A DNA stretch of 64,000 nucleotides from DATBLY01 sp963705545. Lineage in GTDB: Bacteria > Actinomycetota > UBA4738 > HRBIN12. Position 1 is the stretch's first letter. Each line of letters starts with the position of its first letter. The notes beneath the pieces were generated by a model. The model saw only the letters and a program-made list of their open reading frames with translations, was not told the DNA's origin and ran no database searches. Location of the stretch: NCBI GenBank assembly GCA_963705545.1, contig CAVPJX010000001.1:248001-312000 (forward strand), read 5' to 3'. Of the stretch, positions 1 through 7,674 are shown in pieces. A program made the translations under genes and the position numbers.

Positions 1-591
1 CCGTCGGGCTACCGCAAGTTCTACGCGCAGGACGTGGAGCGCCTGAAGTCGATCCTGCGGATGCAACGCGACGAATACCTCCCGCTCAAGGTCATCAAGG
101 AGCGGCTGTTGACGCAGGAGGGCGAGGACGGCGAGCTCGCGTCGTCGGCGGGCGACGCGGAGGGAGACGCCGCGGGTGGCGTGGAGGAGCTCGCCGAGGC
201 ACCCACGGGTCTGCAGATGACGCTCGAGGAGATGTCCGCCGCGACGGGCGTCGAGCGCGATCGGATCAAGGAGCTCGAATCGTTCGGGATCGTCTGCTCG
301 CACGGACCCGACGGCGCCCGGTACTACGACGGCGACGACTACATCCTGCTGTCGATCGTGAAGGACTTCTTCCGTCACGGCATCGAGCCGCGCCACCTCA
401 CGATGTACAAGCACTTCTCCGATCGTGAGGCGACGTTCTTCGAGGCCATCGTGGCGCCGACGCTCCGCCAGAAGAACCCTGACGCTCGCCGGGCGGCTTC
501 GCAGACGCTGACGGACCTGGCGACCACGTCGAGGAAGTTCAAGCAGGCCCTGCTGCGGGTGAACCTGCGGGGCAGCATGCAGAGCGCGTGA
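1..591 (+). CDS. ftsR: MerR-family regulator, FtsR-like (5' end cut off)
   Basis: The reading frame is open from base 1, so the N-terminal part of the HTH lies outside the window. The first visible residues, PSGYRKFYAQDVERLK, are the wing and dimer-helix start of a MerR domain, followed by the YLPLKVIKERL segment typical of actinobacterial FtsR (Rv1828 type). An acidic Ala/Gly-rich linker follows, then a second conserved block (about residues 73-185) with a MerR-like repeat. FtsR homologues control cell-division genes in Corynebacterium. The gene overlaps the next one by GTGA. The neighbourhood (bifunctional nuclease, second MerR, gcvP) matches the FtsR locus of mycobacteria. Confidence 0.88.
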   Translation, partial: PSGYRKFYAQDVERLKSILRMQRDEYLPLKVIKERLLTQEGEDGELASSAGDAEGDAAGGVEELAEAPTGLQMTLEEMSAATGVERDRIKELESFGIVCSHGPDGARYYDGDDYILLSIVKDFFRHGIEPRHLTMYKHFSDREATFFEAIVAPTLRQKNPDARRAASQTLTDLATTSRKFKQALLRVNLRGSMQSA

Positions 592-1856
592 CCCCGGTGT
601 CACGACGGACGTGGCGCGCGAGCGCCCTCGTCGTCGTCATCGTCGCGCTCCAGATCTCGCTGATCGGCTTCGCCTCGGCGCAGCTGGCGCCGCCGCCCCC
701 CACCCCCGTCCCGCCCGACGGGTCGCTCTCGCCGTTCCCGTCCGCCCTCGACACGCCCGCCGATCCGCTCCTCGTCCCGGAGATCTCGGCCGACTCCGCC
801 GTCCTCGCGGAGTTGTCCACGGGTCAGGTGCTCTACGGGAAGGACCCGAGGGCGCGTCGCTCGATCGCGAGCCTGACGAAGATCATGACGGCTCTCCTGA
901 CGCTCGAGCGGACCGATCCGTCGGAGGTCGTCGTCGTGCGGTCCGACGCGGTGATCGACGATCCCGGTGGGGTGGCCGCGCTCGGCCTCCAGGCGGGAGA
1001 GGAGATCTCGGTAGCGCACCTCCTGGACGCGTTGATGCTGCAGTCGGCGAACGACGCGGCGATCGCGCTGGCGGATCACGTCTCGGGGTCCGAGGACCGG
1101 TTCGTCCGCTTGATGAACCGCCGGGCACGGCACCTCGGGTTGCGGCGGACCCACTTCCGCTCCCCGAACGGCTTGGACGACCGGGGGACGTCGACGGCGC
1201 AGGACCTGGTCACGCTCACGCGGGCGGCGTACCGCACGGAGGGGTTCGCCCCCATCGTCGCGCAGATGGACGCGTCGATCCCCGCCCCCGATGGGTCCGT
1301 ACGCGAGCTCCAGAACCGCAACGCGATGCTCTGGCTCTACGCGGGCGCGATCGGCGTGAAGACCGGCTACACGTCGGCGGCGGGCTACTGCGTCGTCGCC
1401 GTCGCCGAGCGGGACGGACGGAGCCTGGTCGCCGTGGTGCTCGGTGCTCCTGGCGATGCGTTCTCCGACGCGGCGGCGCTCCTCGACCATGGCTTCGAGG
1501 CGTTCGAGGAACACACGTTCGTGGAGGCCGGCGAGCCCTCCGGCGTGGTCTCCTTCACCGGGGGGGCGGTCCCGGTCGAGACGGGGGCGCGCCTCGTCGC
1601 CTTGGTGGCGACCTCGGCGCTCGAGGATGTCCGTCGGCGCGTCGAGGTGGATCCCTCGGCCGCGTACCCGCCCGCGCCCGGCGAGCGCGTCGCGACGCTG
1701 CGCGTCTCGATCCCCGGGTTCGACCTCGGGAGCGTGCCGCTGGTCGTCTCGTCGGTCCCTCCGCCTCCTCCCGCGCCGGAGGGGACGTGGTGGGGCCGCG
1801 CGGCGTCGGCCGTCGCACGCGGGGTCGGCGCCGCCTTCTCCGCCCTCTTCGGGTGA
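588..1856 (+). CDS. D-alanyl-D-alanine carboxypeptidase (peptidase S11, class C PBP)
   Basis: This is a 422-residue exported penicillin-binding protein that trims the terminal D-Ala from peptidoglycan stem peptides. A signal peptide or anchor spans about residues 10-31 (ends FASAQ) and is followed by a Pro-rich linker. All three active-site motifs are present: S95-L-T-K98, S153-A-N155 and K258-T-G260. After the catalytic domain there is a beta-rich C-terminal domain of the PBP5 type. The last 25 residues (WWGRAASAVARG onward) form an amphipathic helix likely to sit on the membrane. The start is GTG overlapping the stop of the MerR gene (GTGA), so the two are translationally coupled. Confidence 0.9.
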   Translation: MTPVSRRTWRASALVVVIVALQISLIGFASAQLAPPPPTPVPPDGSLSPFPSALDTPADPLLVPEISADSAVLAELSTGQVLYGKDPRARRSIASLTKIMTALLTLERTDPSEVVVVRSDAVIDDPGGVAALGLQAGEEISVAHLLDALMLQSANDAAIALADHVSGSEDRFVRLMNRRARHLGLRRTHFRSPNGLDDRGTSTAQDLVTLTRAAYRTEGFAPIVAQMDASIPAPDGSVRELQNRNAMLWLYAGAIGVKTGYTSAAGYCVVAVAERDGRSLVAVVLGAPGDAFSDAAALLDHGFEAFEEHTFVEAGEPSGVVSFTGGAVPVETGARLVALVATSALEDVRRRVEVDPSAAYPPAPGERVATLRVSIPGFDLGSVPLVVSSVPPPPPAPEGTWWGRAASAVARGVGAAFSALFG

Positions 1857-1885
1857 TGCTCCACGGTCCACCCGACGGCGCCTGC

Positions 1886-1891
1886 TACCCT
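1886..1891 (+). promoter_or_regulatory. -10 box TACCCT of hpt
   Basis: TACCCT ends 9 nt before the ATG of hpt. No Shine-Dalgarno sequence lies between them and no clear -35 is seen, so the transcript may be leaderless or have a very short leader. Confidence 0.45.
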
Positions 1892-1900
1892 GCGGCCCGT

Positions 1901-2479
1901 ATGACGGAGGTCGCGACCGTCCTGTTCGGGCGCGAGGACATCCGCCGCCGGGTCGAGGAGCTCGGCCGCTCCATCACCGGGGATTACGCGGGGCGGGATC
2001 CCGTGCTGGTCTCGGTGCTGAAGGGCGGAACGGTGTTCCTCGCGGACCTGATCCGGCAGATCCGGCTGCCGCTCGAGATGCACTTCATCGCGATCAGCCG
2101 GTACGGCGACGCGGAGGAGTCGCTCGGTCGTGTCCGGATCCTCCTCGACCTCGACGTGGACCTGACGGGGCGCGACGTGATCCTCGTCGAGGACATCGTC
2201 GATACCGGGCTCACGCTCTCGTACCTGTTGTCCGTGCTCCGATCCCGCGGACCCGCGAGCCTCGAGGTCTGCACCCTGCTCGACAAGTCCGCTCGACGGA
2301 TCGCGCCGCTCGTCGTCCGCTACGCGGGGTTCGAGTGCCCCGACCGCTTCGTGGTGGGGTACGGATTGGACGTGGCCGAGCGGTTCCGCAACCTCCCCGA
2401 CATCTATGCCGTCGAGGACGCGAGGGCGGTCCACGACGATCCGGGGCAGCTGGAACCGTTGCTGACCGCATCTGGGTAG
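1901..2479 (+). CDS. hpt: hypoxanthine phosphoribosyltransferase
   Basis: This 192-residue enzyme makes IMP/GMP from hypoxanthine or guanine and PRPP (purine salvage, cytoplasm). The PRPP-binding signature VEDIVDTGLTL is intact, as is the upstream LVSVLKGGTVFLADL loop that binds pyrophosphate. The length is normal for bacterial Hpt. The ATG follows a TACCCT box and lacks a Shine-Dalgarno sequence. In many actinobacteria hpt sits near tilS and ftsH; here it is inserted in the ftsR locus, although an FtsH-like gene lies 12 kb away. Confidence 0.93.
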   Translation: MTEVATVLFGREDIRRRVEELGRSITGDYAGRDPVLVSVLKGGTVFLADLIRQIRLPLEMHFIAISRYGDAEESLGRVRILLDLDVDLTGRDVILVEDIVDTGLTLSYLLSVLRSRGPASLEVCTLLDKSARRIAPLVVRYAGFECPDRFVVGYGLDVAERFRNLPDIYAVEDARAVHDDPGQLEPLLTASG

Positions 2480-2495
2480 GGGACGTCACCTCGGG

Positions 2496-2524
2496 TTGCC
2501 CGGTCCGGGGGCTGACCGTACAGT
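2496..2524 (+). promoter_or_regulatory. promoter of the bifunctional nuclease gene, leaderless type
   Basis: TTGCCC (2496-2501), a 17-nt spacer and TACAGT (2519-2524) make a standard sigma-70 type promoter. The GTG start begins 6 nt after the -10 box, where transcription itself would begin. Confidence 0.65.
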
Positions 2525-2530
2525 GGCTGC

Positions 2531-3004
2531 GTGGTCGAGATGGAGCTGACGGGCGTCCGTGTGGAGCTGCCCACGAACCAGCCGATCGTGCTGCTCCGCG
2601 AACGCCACGGGGAGCGGTACCTCCCGATCTGGATCGGAGCGTCCGAGGCAGCTGCGATCGCGCTCTCGCTCCAAGGCGTGGTGACCCCGCGGCCGATGAC
2701 CCACGACCTGTTGAAGAACATCCTCGAAGACCTGGCGATCGCGGTGGAGCGGATCGTGGTCACCGAACTCCGCGACAGCACGTTCTACGCGACGATCCGC
2801 ATGCAGCGGGGCACCGACAGCTTCGAGATCTCGTCCCGCCCGTCGGACGCGATCGCCCTCGCCGTGCGGATGGCGACGCCGATCTTCGCCAGCGAGGACG
2901 TCCTCGACGAGGCCTCGATCCTGATCCCGGGCGACGAGGAGGAAGAGGTCGAGAAGTTCCGCGAGTTCCTCGACAACGTGAGCCCGGAGGACTTCGAGAG
3001 CTGA
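2531..3004 (+). CDS. bifunctional nuclease family protein (DUF151)
   Basis: This is a 157-residue DUF151 protein, the family of plant BBD nuclease and of Rv1829. The N-terminal sequence MELTGVRVELPTNQPIVLLRE and the block YLPIWIGASEAAAIAL are characteristic. The C-terminus is acidic (DEEEEVEKF). Family members have been described as DNase/RNase, but the role in actinobacteria is unknown. In mycobacteria this gene lies between two merR genes, and the same arrangement holds here apart from inserted genes. The GTG start sits 6 nt after a TACAGT box. Confidence 0.9.
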   Translation: MVEMELTGVRVELPTNQPIVLLRERHGERYLPIWIGASEAAAIALSLQGVVTPRPMTHDLLKNILEDLAIAVERIVVTELRDSTFYATIRMQRGTDSFEISSRPSDAIALAVRMATPIFASEDVLDEASILIPGDEEEEVEKFREFLDNVSPEDFES

Positions 3005-3023
3005 GCCGCGATCCGCGGTCGGG

Positions 3024-3551
3024 TCAGCCGTAGAAGAACAGGGTCACCCAGAGCACGCCGTCGACGCGTACGGTCCCGATCGCCACCCGCCGGAACTCCG
3101 GCTCGAGCACGTTGAGACGGTGCGGCTCGCTGCCCATGAACGCATCCTGGAGGCCCTCGATGCTGCCCGGTGTGTACCCGACGTTCTCGCCCCAGCGACG
3201 CCAGTCGATGCCGTCGAGGTACGGCGACACGTCGGTCGTGTGGAAGAGCTCCTCGATGGTCGCCATCGCCGCGCTGTGCCTGCGAGCGATCCGCGAGCGC
3301 TCGCGGTCCAGCTGCAAGGCCTTCAGGCCTCGGCGCTCCCGCGCGGCGTTCGTGAGCTTGAGGAGCTGCCACGCGTCCTGGCCGACCCGGAGCCGATCTG
3401 CGCCGGTGGATGACGCCGCGGCGGGCGTGGCGTGCACGGGGAGGCGAACGGCCCCGGCGGGGGCGGTCGCGACGAGCCCGCCGATCGCGACGGACAGCAC
3501 GATCGCCGCGGCGATCCTGCCTCCGTGCCGTCGTGCGGGTGTCCCGGTCAT
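3024..3551 (-). CDS. secreted CAP/SCP-domain protein
   Basis: A 175-residue exported protein with an N-terminal signal segment (about residues 10-33, ends PAGAV) and a CAP (cysteine-rich secretory/PR-1) domain over residues 60-175. Visible family features are the LTNAARERRGLKAL opening helix, a conserved HSAAM segment, the GENVGY motif and the late PHRLNVLEPEFRRVAIG block. Bacterial CAP proteins act outside the cell with unknown substrates. GGGAG lies just before the ATG. The gene is transcribed against its neighbours and interrupts the conserved nuclease-MerR order. Confidence 0.83.
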   Translation of the reverse strand: MTGTPARRHGGRIAAAIVLSVAIGGLVATAPAGAVRLPVHATPAAASSTGADRLRVGQDAWQLLKLTNAARERRGLKALQLDRERSRIARRHSAAMATIEELFHTTDVSPYLDGIDWRRWGENVGYTPGSIEGLQDAFMGSEPHRLNVLEPEFRRVAIGTVRVDGVLWVTLFFYG

Positions 3552-3683
3552 AGCTCCCTCGGTCCAGCGTCGTCTGGTCCTTCATCGGCGGACCATCACC
3601 CCGGCTTGAGCCCCGGCCGGGGGAGGGTGTCGGCCGTCTGGGGTCGCCCGTACCCGCCGGAGCAGGGCGCGGTAGCTCGTTCG

Positions 3684-3712
3684 TTGACAGGTCCCAGGTG
3701 AGCCCCTACGCT
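3684..3712 (+). promoter_or_regulatory. sigma-70 type promoter of the second merR gene
   Basis: Perfect TTGACA at 3684-3689, a 17-nt spacer and TACGCT at 3707-3712. Transcription should start near 3719, which rules out the in-frame GTG at 3698 as the start codon and supports ATG at 3746. Confidence 0.75.
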
Positions 3713-3745
3713 GCCGAAACACATCGACGTGATTACGGAGCTGTG

Positions 3746-4189
3746 ATGACGGAGCAGGGCTTCCGCGTCCCCGAGGTCTGCCGGATCGTCGGCATCACCT
3801 ATCGGCAGCTGGACTATTGGGCGAGGACCGAGCTCGTGACCCCTTCCGTGCGCGACGCGCGTGGCTCCGGCTCCCAGCGCCTGTACGCCTTCCGGGACCT
3901 GGTCACCCTCCGGATCATCAAGAACCTCCTCGACACCGGGGTTTCCCTCCAACGCGTCCGCAAGGCGGTCGAACACCTCCGGGACATGGGGCGACCGCCC
4001 GAGGGATCGACGCTCTTCTCCGACGGGAACCGCGTGTACGAGGCGCATTCGCCCGAGGCCGTGGTGGACCTCTTGCGCAACGGGCAGGCGGTCTTCGCGA
4101 TCGCCGTGGACAAGGTGTGGGACGACATCGAAGGAACCATCGAGGCGGGGACGAGCCCGAAGACCCGGGCGGCCGCCGGAGGGTCGTGA
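3746..4189 (+). CDS. MerR-family transcriptional regulator (Rv1830 type)
   Basis: The HTH and wing (FRVPEVCRIVGITYRQLDYWAR, then SGSQRLYAFRDLVTL) fill residues 5-60, and the dimerisation helix LLDTGVSLQRVRKAVEHLR follows. The C-terminal part (NRVYEAHSPEAVVDLLRNGQ) is the ligand-free domain typical of the Rv1830 group. I chose ATG 3746 because GGAG lies 5 nt upstream and the promoter at 3684-3712 is inside the longer reading frame. It overlaps the next gene by GTGA. The target genes are not visible, but gcvPA follows shortly. Confidence 0.9.
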   Translation: MTEQGFRVPEVCRIVGITYRQLDYWARTELVTPSVRDARGSGSQRLYAFRDLVTLRIIKNLLDTGVSLQRVRKAVEHLRDMGRPPEGSTLFSDGNRVYEAHSPEAVVDLLRNGQAVFAIAVDKVWDDIEGTIEAGTSPKTRAAAGGS

Positions 4190-4557
4190 GCGCCGAACCC
4201 GCGGCCGACGAGCCCGCGCGCAAGAGCGACTCCGTCCGTTTCGCCCACGCCAGCGAGCGTCAGTTCGCGCAGCTGCTGGACTTCTACGGGATCGAGTGGG
4301 AGTACGAGCCCACGTCGTTCGACATCGAGTGGGACAAGGAAGGTGCGGTCGTGCAGCGGTTCACGCCCGACTTCTACCTGCCCGTCTACGACCTCTACAT
4401 CGAGATCACCACCCTCAACCAGAAGCTGGTGACGAAGAAGAATCGCAAGGTGCGACGGCTCCGCGAGCGGTACCCGGAGATCCGTTGCAAGGTCTTCTAC
4501 CAGCGCGACTACCTCTCGCTCGTCACGAAGTACGGGTTGGAGGACGAGTCCGGTTGA
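4186..4557 (+). CDS. PD-(D/E)XK-like small protein of unknown function
   Basis: This 123-residue protein has a restriction-endonuclease-like core. E24 lies in the first helix (SERQFAQLLDFYGIEWEYEP), D62 in TPDFYLP and E73 in YIEIT, with basic residues K84/K85 after it. The canonical E-x-K is E-I-T here, so the usual lysine is missing or displaced. The GTG start has the strong Shine-Dalgarno CCGGAGGG and overlaps the merR stop, so the two are co-translated. Function cannot be stated; a DNA-repair nuclease or an inactive nucleic-acid binder are the options. Confidence 0.72.
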   Translation: MSAEPAADEPARKSDSVRFAHASERQFAQLLDFYGIEWEYEPTSFDIEWDKEGAVVQRFTPDFYLPVYDLYIEITTLNQKLVTKKNRKVRRLRERYPEIRCKVFYQRDYLSLVTKYGLEDESG

Positions 4558-4593
4558 TCATGGGGTCCGCCCGTCGCTGCGGCGGTACCGCCG

Positions 4594-4599
4594 TACCAT
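4594..4599 (+). promoter_or_regulatory. -10 box TACCAT of gcvPA
   Basis: TACCAT lies 7 nt before the GTG start of gcvPA, and no Shine-Dalgarno sequence is present. This fits the leaderless pattern repeated in this window. Confidence 0.5.
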
Positions 4600-4606
4600 C
4601 TGACGC

Positions 4607-5929
4607 GTGAGGTTCGCGCCGCACACCGACGCCGAGGTCGAGCGGATGCTCTCGACGATCGGCGTCGCGACCCTCGACGACCTCTTCGACGAGATCCCGC
4701 CCGAGGTCCGTATCGGGCGTCCGTTGGATCTGACGCCGGGGGTTTCCGAGATGGAGATCGTCGCCGACCTGCGGGAGCTGGCCTCGCAGGACCGGCACGC
4801 CGACGAGTTGATCTGCTTCGCGGGCGGGGGGGCGTACGACCACTACATCCCGTCGCTCGTGTGGGCGCTCGCGGGCCGGTCCGAGTTCTACACGTCGTAC
4901 ACGCCGTACCAACCGGAGCTGTCCCAGGGCGTGCTCCAGGCGCTGTTCGAGTTCCAGTCGATGATCTGCGAGCTGACGGCGATGGAGGTGTCGAACGCGT
5001 CCCTGTACGACGGGGCCACGGCGCTCGTCGAGGCCGTGAACATGGCGCGGACCGGCGGCCGCACGCGCGTACTGGTCTCGGGCGGCGTCGATCCCAGGCT
5101 GATCGAGACGCTGACGGCCTACGGCCGGGGAGCGGGGTACGAGCCGGAGATCTTCGCCGTGACGGACGGACGCGGCGGCGATCCGCAGGTCGGGCCGGAC
5201 GTGGCGGCCGTCGTCGTCCAGCACCCCAACGTGTACGGGATCCTCGAACCCGTGCGCGCCCTCTTCGGAGCGGCGCACGACGGGGGAGCGAGCGCGATCG
5301 AGGTGTTCGACCCGCTGTCGCTCGGACTCCTCGCGCCGCCGGGTGAGCTCGGGGCGGACATCGCGGTCGCGGAGGGCCAGGGCCTCGGGAACCATCTGAA
5401 CTACGGCGGCCCGTACCTCGGGGTGATCGCGGCCAGGATGGACGACGTTCGGCGGATGCCCGGGCGGATCGTCGGGGAGACGGTCGACGTCGACGGCAAG
5501 CCCGGCTACGTGCTGACCCTGCAGGCGCGCGAGCAGCACATCCGCCGCGAGAAGGCGAACTCGAACATCTGCACGAACCAGTCGCTGATGGCGATCGCAG
5601 CGACGATCTACCTCGGGTGGCTCGGACCGGAAGGGCTCGCGGAGCTCGGCCGCCAATGTCGCTCCCGTGCCGCCTTCGCGGCCGAGCGTCTGTGCGCCGT
5701 GCCGGAGGTGGAGCTGCTGTTCCCGGGGGCGCCCTTCTTCAAGGAGTTCACCCTGCGGCTTCCCCGGCCGGCGGTGGAGGTCCGCGATGCGCTCGTCGAG
5801 CACGGGATCCTCGGCGGGATCCCGCTGCCGGAAGCCGACGGGCACGCGCTGCTCGTGGCGGTGACCGAGAAGCGGGACCGCGGCGAGATCGATCGGTACG
5901 CCGAGGCGCTCGGGGAGGTGCTCGCGTGA
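4607..5929 (+). CDS. gcvPA: glycine dehydrogenase (decarboxylating) subunit 1
   Basis: This 440-residue protein is the N-terminal half of P-protein as found in two-subunit glycine cleavage systems. It forms the structural, PLP-lysine-free subunit of the alpha2beta2 decarboxylase. Recognisable segments are FAGGGAYDHYIPSLVW, FYTSYTPYQPELSQG, the EFQSMICELTAMEVSNASLYDG block and the late NICTNQSLMA. The GTG start follows a TACCAT box. It overlaps gcvPB by GTGA. Mycobacteria carry a single fused gcvP at this place, so the split form is a lineage difference. Confidence 0.95.
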   Translation: MRFAPHTDAEVERMLSTIGVATLDDLFDEIPPEVRIGRPLDLTPGVSEMEIVADLRELASQDRHADELICFAGGGAYDHYIPSLVWALAGRSEFYTSYTPYQPELSQGVLQALFEFQSMICELTAMEVSNASLYDGATALVEAVNMARTGGRTRVLVSGGVDPRLIETLTAYGRGAGYEPEIFAVTDGRGGDPQVGPDVAAVVVQHPNVYGILEPVRALFGAAHDGGASAIEVFDPLSLGLLAPPGELGADIAVAEGQGLGNHLNYGGPYLGVIAARMDDVRRMPGRIVGETVDVDGKPGYVLTLQAREQHIRREKANSNICTNQSLMAIAATIYLGWLGPEGLAELGRQCRSRAAFAAERLCAVPEVELLFPGAPFFKEFTLRLPRPAVEVRDALVEHGILGGIPLPEADGHALLVAVTEKRDRGEIDRYAEALGEVLA

Positions 5930-7395
5930 CGGGCGCGCCGTTACGGACGCAGGGCCCGGCCGCGCCTCGGACCCTCATCGCGCGATCGGCGCCCGGGCGG
6001 CGGGCGTCGACGTTCGGACCGCTCGACGTGCCCGAGGCCGGCGTCCCCGACGAGCACGCGCGTCGACGCCCGGCCGGGCTCCCGGAGGTGGCGGAGGTCG
6101 ATCTGATCCGCCACTACACGGGGCTCTCGCAGATGAACTACGGGGTGGACACCGGGGTCTACCCGCTGGGGTCGTGCACGATGAAGTACAACCCGAAGGT
6201 CGCCGAGGAGGTCGCGGCGATGCCCGGGTTCCGCCGCCTGCATCCCCGCCAGCCGGATCACACGGTCCAGGGCGCGCTCGAGATGCTGTGGCGCCTCGAG
6301 ACGGCGTTGTGCGAGATCACCGGGATGGCGCGCGCCACCGTCCAGCCCCCCGCCGGAGCCTGCGGCGAGATGACGGGCCTGCTGATGATGCGCGCCTACC
6401 ACCGCGACCGTGGCGAGTCGCGGACGAAGGTGATCATCCCGGATTCCGCGCACGGGACGAATCCCGCGAGCGTTCGGCTCGCCGGCTTCCACGCGGTCCC
6501 GGTGCCGTCGGACGCACGCGGGTTCGTGGACGTGTCGGCCCTCGAGAAGCTGATGGACGACGAGGTCGCCGGCCTGATGCTCACGAACCCGAACACGCTC
6601 GGCCTCTTCGAACAGGAGATCGTCGAGATCGCGCGGATCGTCCACGACGCCGGGGGGCTCGTGTACTACGACGGCGCGAACCTGAACGCGATCATGGGCT
6701 GGTGCCGTCCCGGGGACATGGGCTTCGACATCGTGCACATCAACACGCACAAGACCTTCGCGACGCCCCACGGTGGGGGAGGGCCGGGGGCCGGGCCCGT
6801 CGGCGTGGTCGAGGCGCTCGTCCCGTACCTGCCGTCCCCGCTGCTCGAACGCGACGCCGACGGCTCGCTCCGCTGGGACGCCGACCGCCCGCGCTCGATC
6901 GGTCGGCTCCACGGGTTCCACGGGAACTTCGGGGTCCTGGTGCGCGCGTACGCCTACGTCTTCCTCCACGGGGGCGACGGCCTGAAGGCGGTCAGCGAAC
7001 TCGCCGCCCTGAACGCGAACTACCTCGCGGCCCTGATCGCCGAGGACTTCCCGCTCGCCTACCCGGGGGAGCGTCCGATGCATGAGTTCGTGGCGACGGG
7101 CAAGCCCCTCAAGGACGCGACGGGGATCCGGGCCCTCGACGTGGCGAAGCGAGTGATCGACCTCGGCTACCACCCCTCGACCGTCTACTTCCCGCTCGTG
7201 GTCGAGGAGGCCATGATGGTCGAGCCCACCGAGACGGAGACGAAGGAGACGCTGGAGGGCTTCGCCGCGGCGCTCCGGCAGGCGGCGGCCGAGGCCCGCT
7301 CGACGCCCGAGCTCCTGCACGACGCGCCCGTGACGACCCCCGTGCGTCGGCTCGACGAGGCACGGGCCGCCCGGCACCTGAAGCTCCGGTGGTGA
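5926..7395 (+). CDS. gcvPB: glycine dehydrogenase (decarboxylating) subunit 2
   Basis: At 489 residues this is the PLP-bearing half of P-protein. The Schiff-base lysine is K276 in NTHKTFATPHGGGGPG. Other family blocks are YPLGSCTMKYNP and PPAGACGEMTGLL. It decarboxylates glycine and passes the methylamine group to the lipoyl arm of GcvH; gcvH and gcvT are not in the window. The GTG start has GGGGAGGTG a few bases upstream and overlaps gcvPA. It in turn overlaps the next small gene. Confidence 0.96.
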   Translation: MTGAPLRTQGPAAPRTLIARSAPGRRASTFGPLDVPEAGVPDEHARRRPAGLPEVAEVDLIRHYTGLSQMNYGVDTGVYPLGSCTMKYNPKVAEEVAAMPGFRRLHPRQPDHTVQGALEMLWRLETALCEITGMARATVQPPAGACGEMTGLLMMRAYHRDRGESRTKVIIPDSAHGTNPASVRLAGFHAVPVPSDARGFVDVSALEKLMDDEVAGLMLTNPNTLGLFEQEIVEIARIVHDAGGLVYYDGANLNAIMGWCRPGDMGFDIVHINTHKTFATPHGGGGPGAGPVGVVEALVPYLPSPLLERDADGSLRWDADRPRSIGRLHGFHGNFGVLVRAYAYVFLHGGDGLKAVSELAALNANYLAALIAEDFPLAYPGERPMHEFVATGKPLKDATGIRALDVAKRVIDLGYHPSTVYFPLVVEEAMMVEPTETETKETLEGFAAALRQAAAEARSTPELLHDAPVTTPVRRLDEARAARHLKLRW

Positions 7396-7595
7396 GCGGC
7401 CTCGTCGATCCGCCGTTCGAGTACCAGCTCACCAGGGACGGAGGCGTGCGGATCCGGAGGGGCGGACGCGTCGTCGCGGTCGTCGCCGGCGAGCGTGCCC
7501 GCCGGCTCTCGTCACGTCTGCGCTCCGCGGATGACGACGAGGTTCAGCAGCTCCTGGCGCGCGCGACGGGCAACTACCGTCGGGGGACCGAGTGA
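7392..7595 (+). CDS. conserved small protein coupled to gcvPB, function unknown
   Basis: A 67-residue protein whose GTG overlaps the gcvPB stop codon. It begins with a short beta-rich part (PPFEYQLTRDGGVRIRRGGR), continues with a helix (VAGERARRLSSRL) and ends in ARATGNYRRGTE. I recall similar 60-70 residue proteins ending in ATGNFKRGNE in Firmicutes, all without known function. There is no membrane segment and no metal motif. The translational coupling suggests co-expression with glycine decarboxylase, nothing more. Confidence 0.7.
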   Translation: MSGLVDPPFEYQLTRDGGVRIRRGGRVVAVVAGERARRLSSRLRSADDDEVQQLLARATGNYRRGTE

Positions 7596-7658
7596 TCCAG
7601 GGTCGGCTCGGAGGGCGTCCCGGGCTTGAACCTCCTCGCAGGCGTGGCTCCTACGTAA

Positions 7659-7673
7659 GGTGACATAATCACC
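7659..7673. promoter_or_regulatory. short palindrome GGTGA-N5-TCACC in a 79-bp gap
   Basis: The perfect inverted repeat GGTGACATAATCACC lies between the convergent ends of the 67-residue gene and the lnt-ppm1 gene. It contains CATAAT, the most AT-rich run for several kilobases. It could be an operator, a weak promoter core or a short terminator stem; no U-tract is present. Confidence 0.35.
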
Positions 7674-7674
7674 G

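Noticed and set aside
611..1856. Several long reading frames on both strands over the carboxypeptidase gene
   Set aside because: They are Arg/Pro-rich shadow frames of a high-GC gene with no domain match; the S11 motifs settle the true frame. The same applies to most other overlapping frames in the window.
3698..3745. Longer N-terminus of the second MerR gene from GTG 3698
   Set aside because: A TTGACA-17-TACGCT promoter lies inside or across this stretch, so the codons would precede the transcription start.
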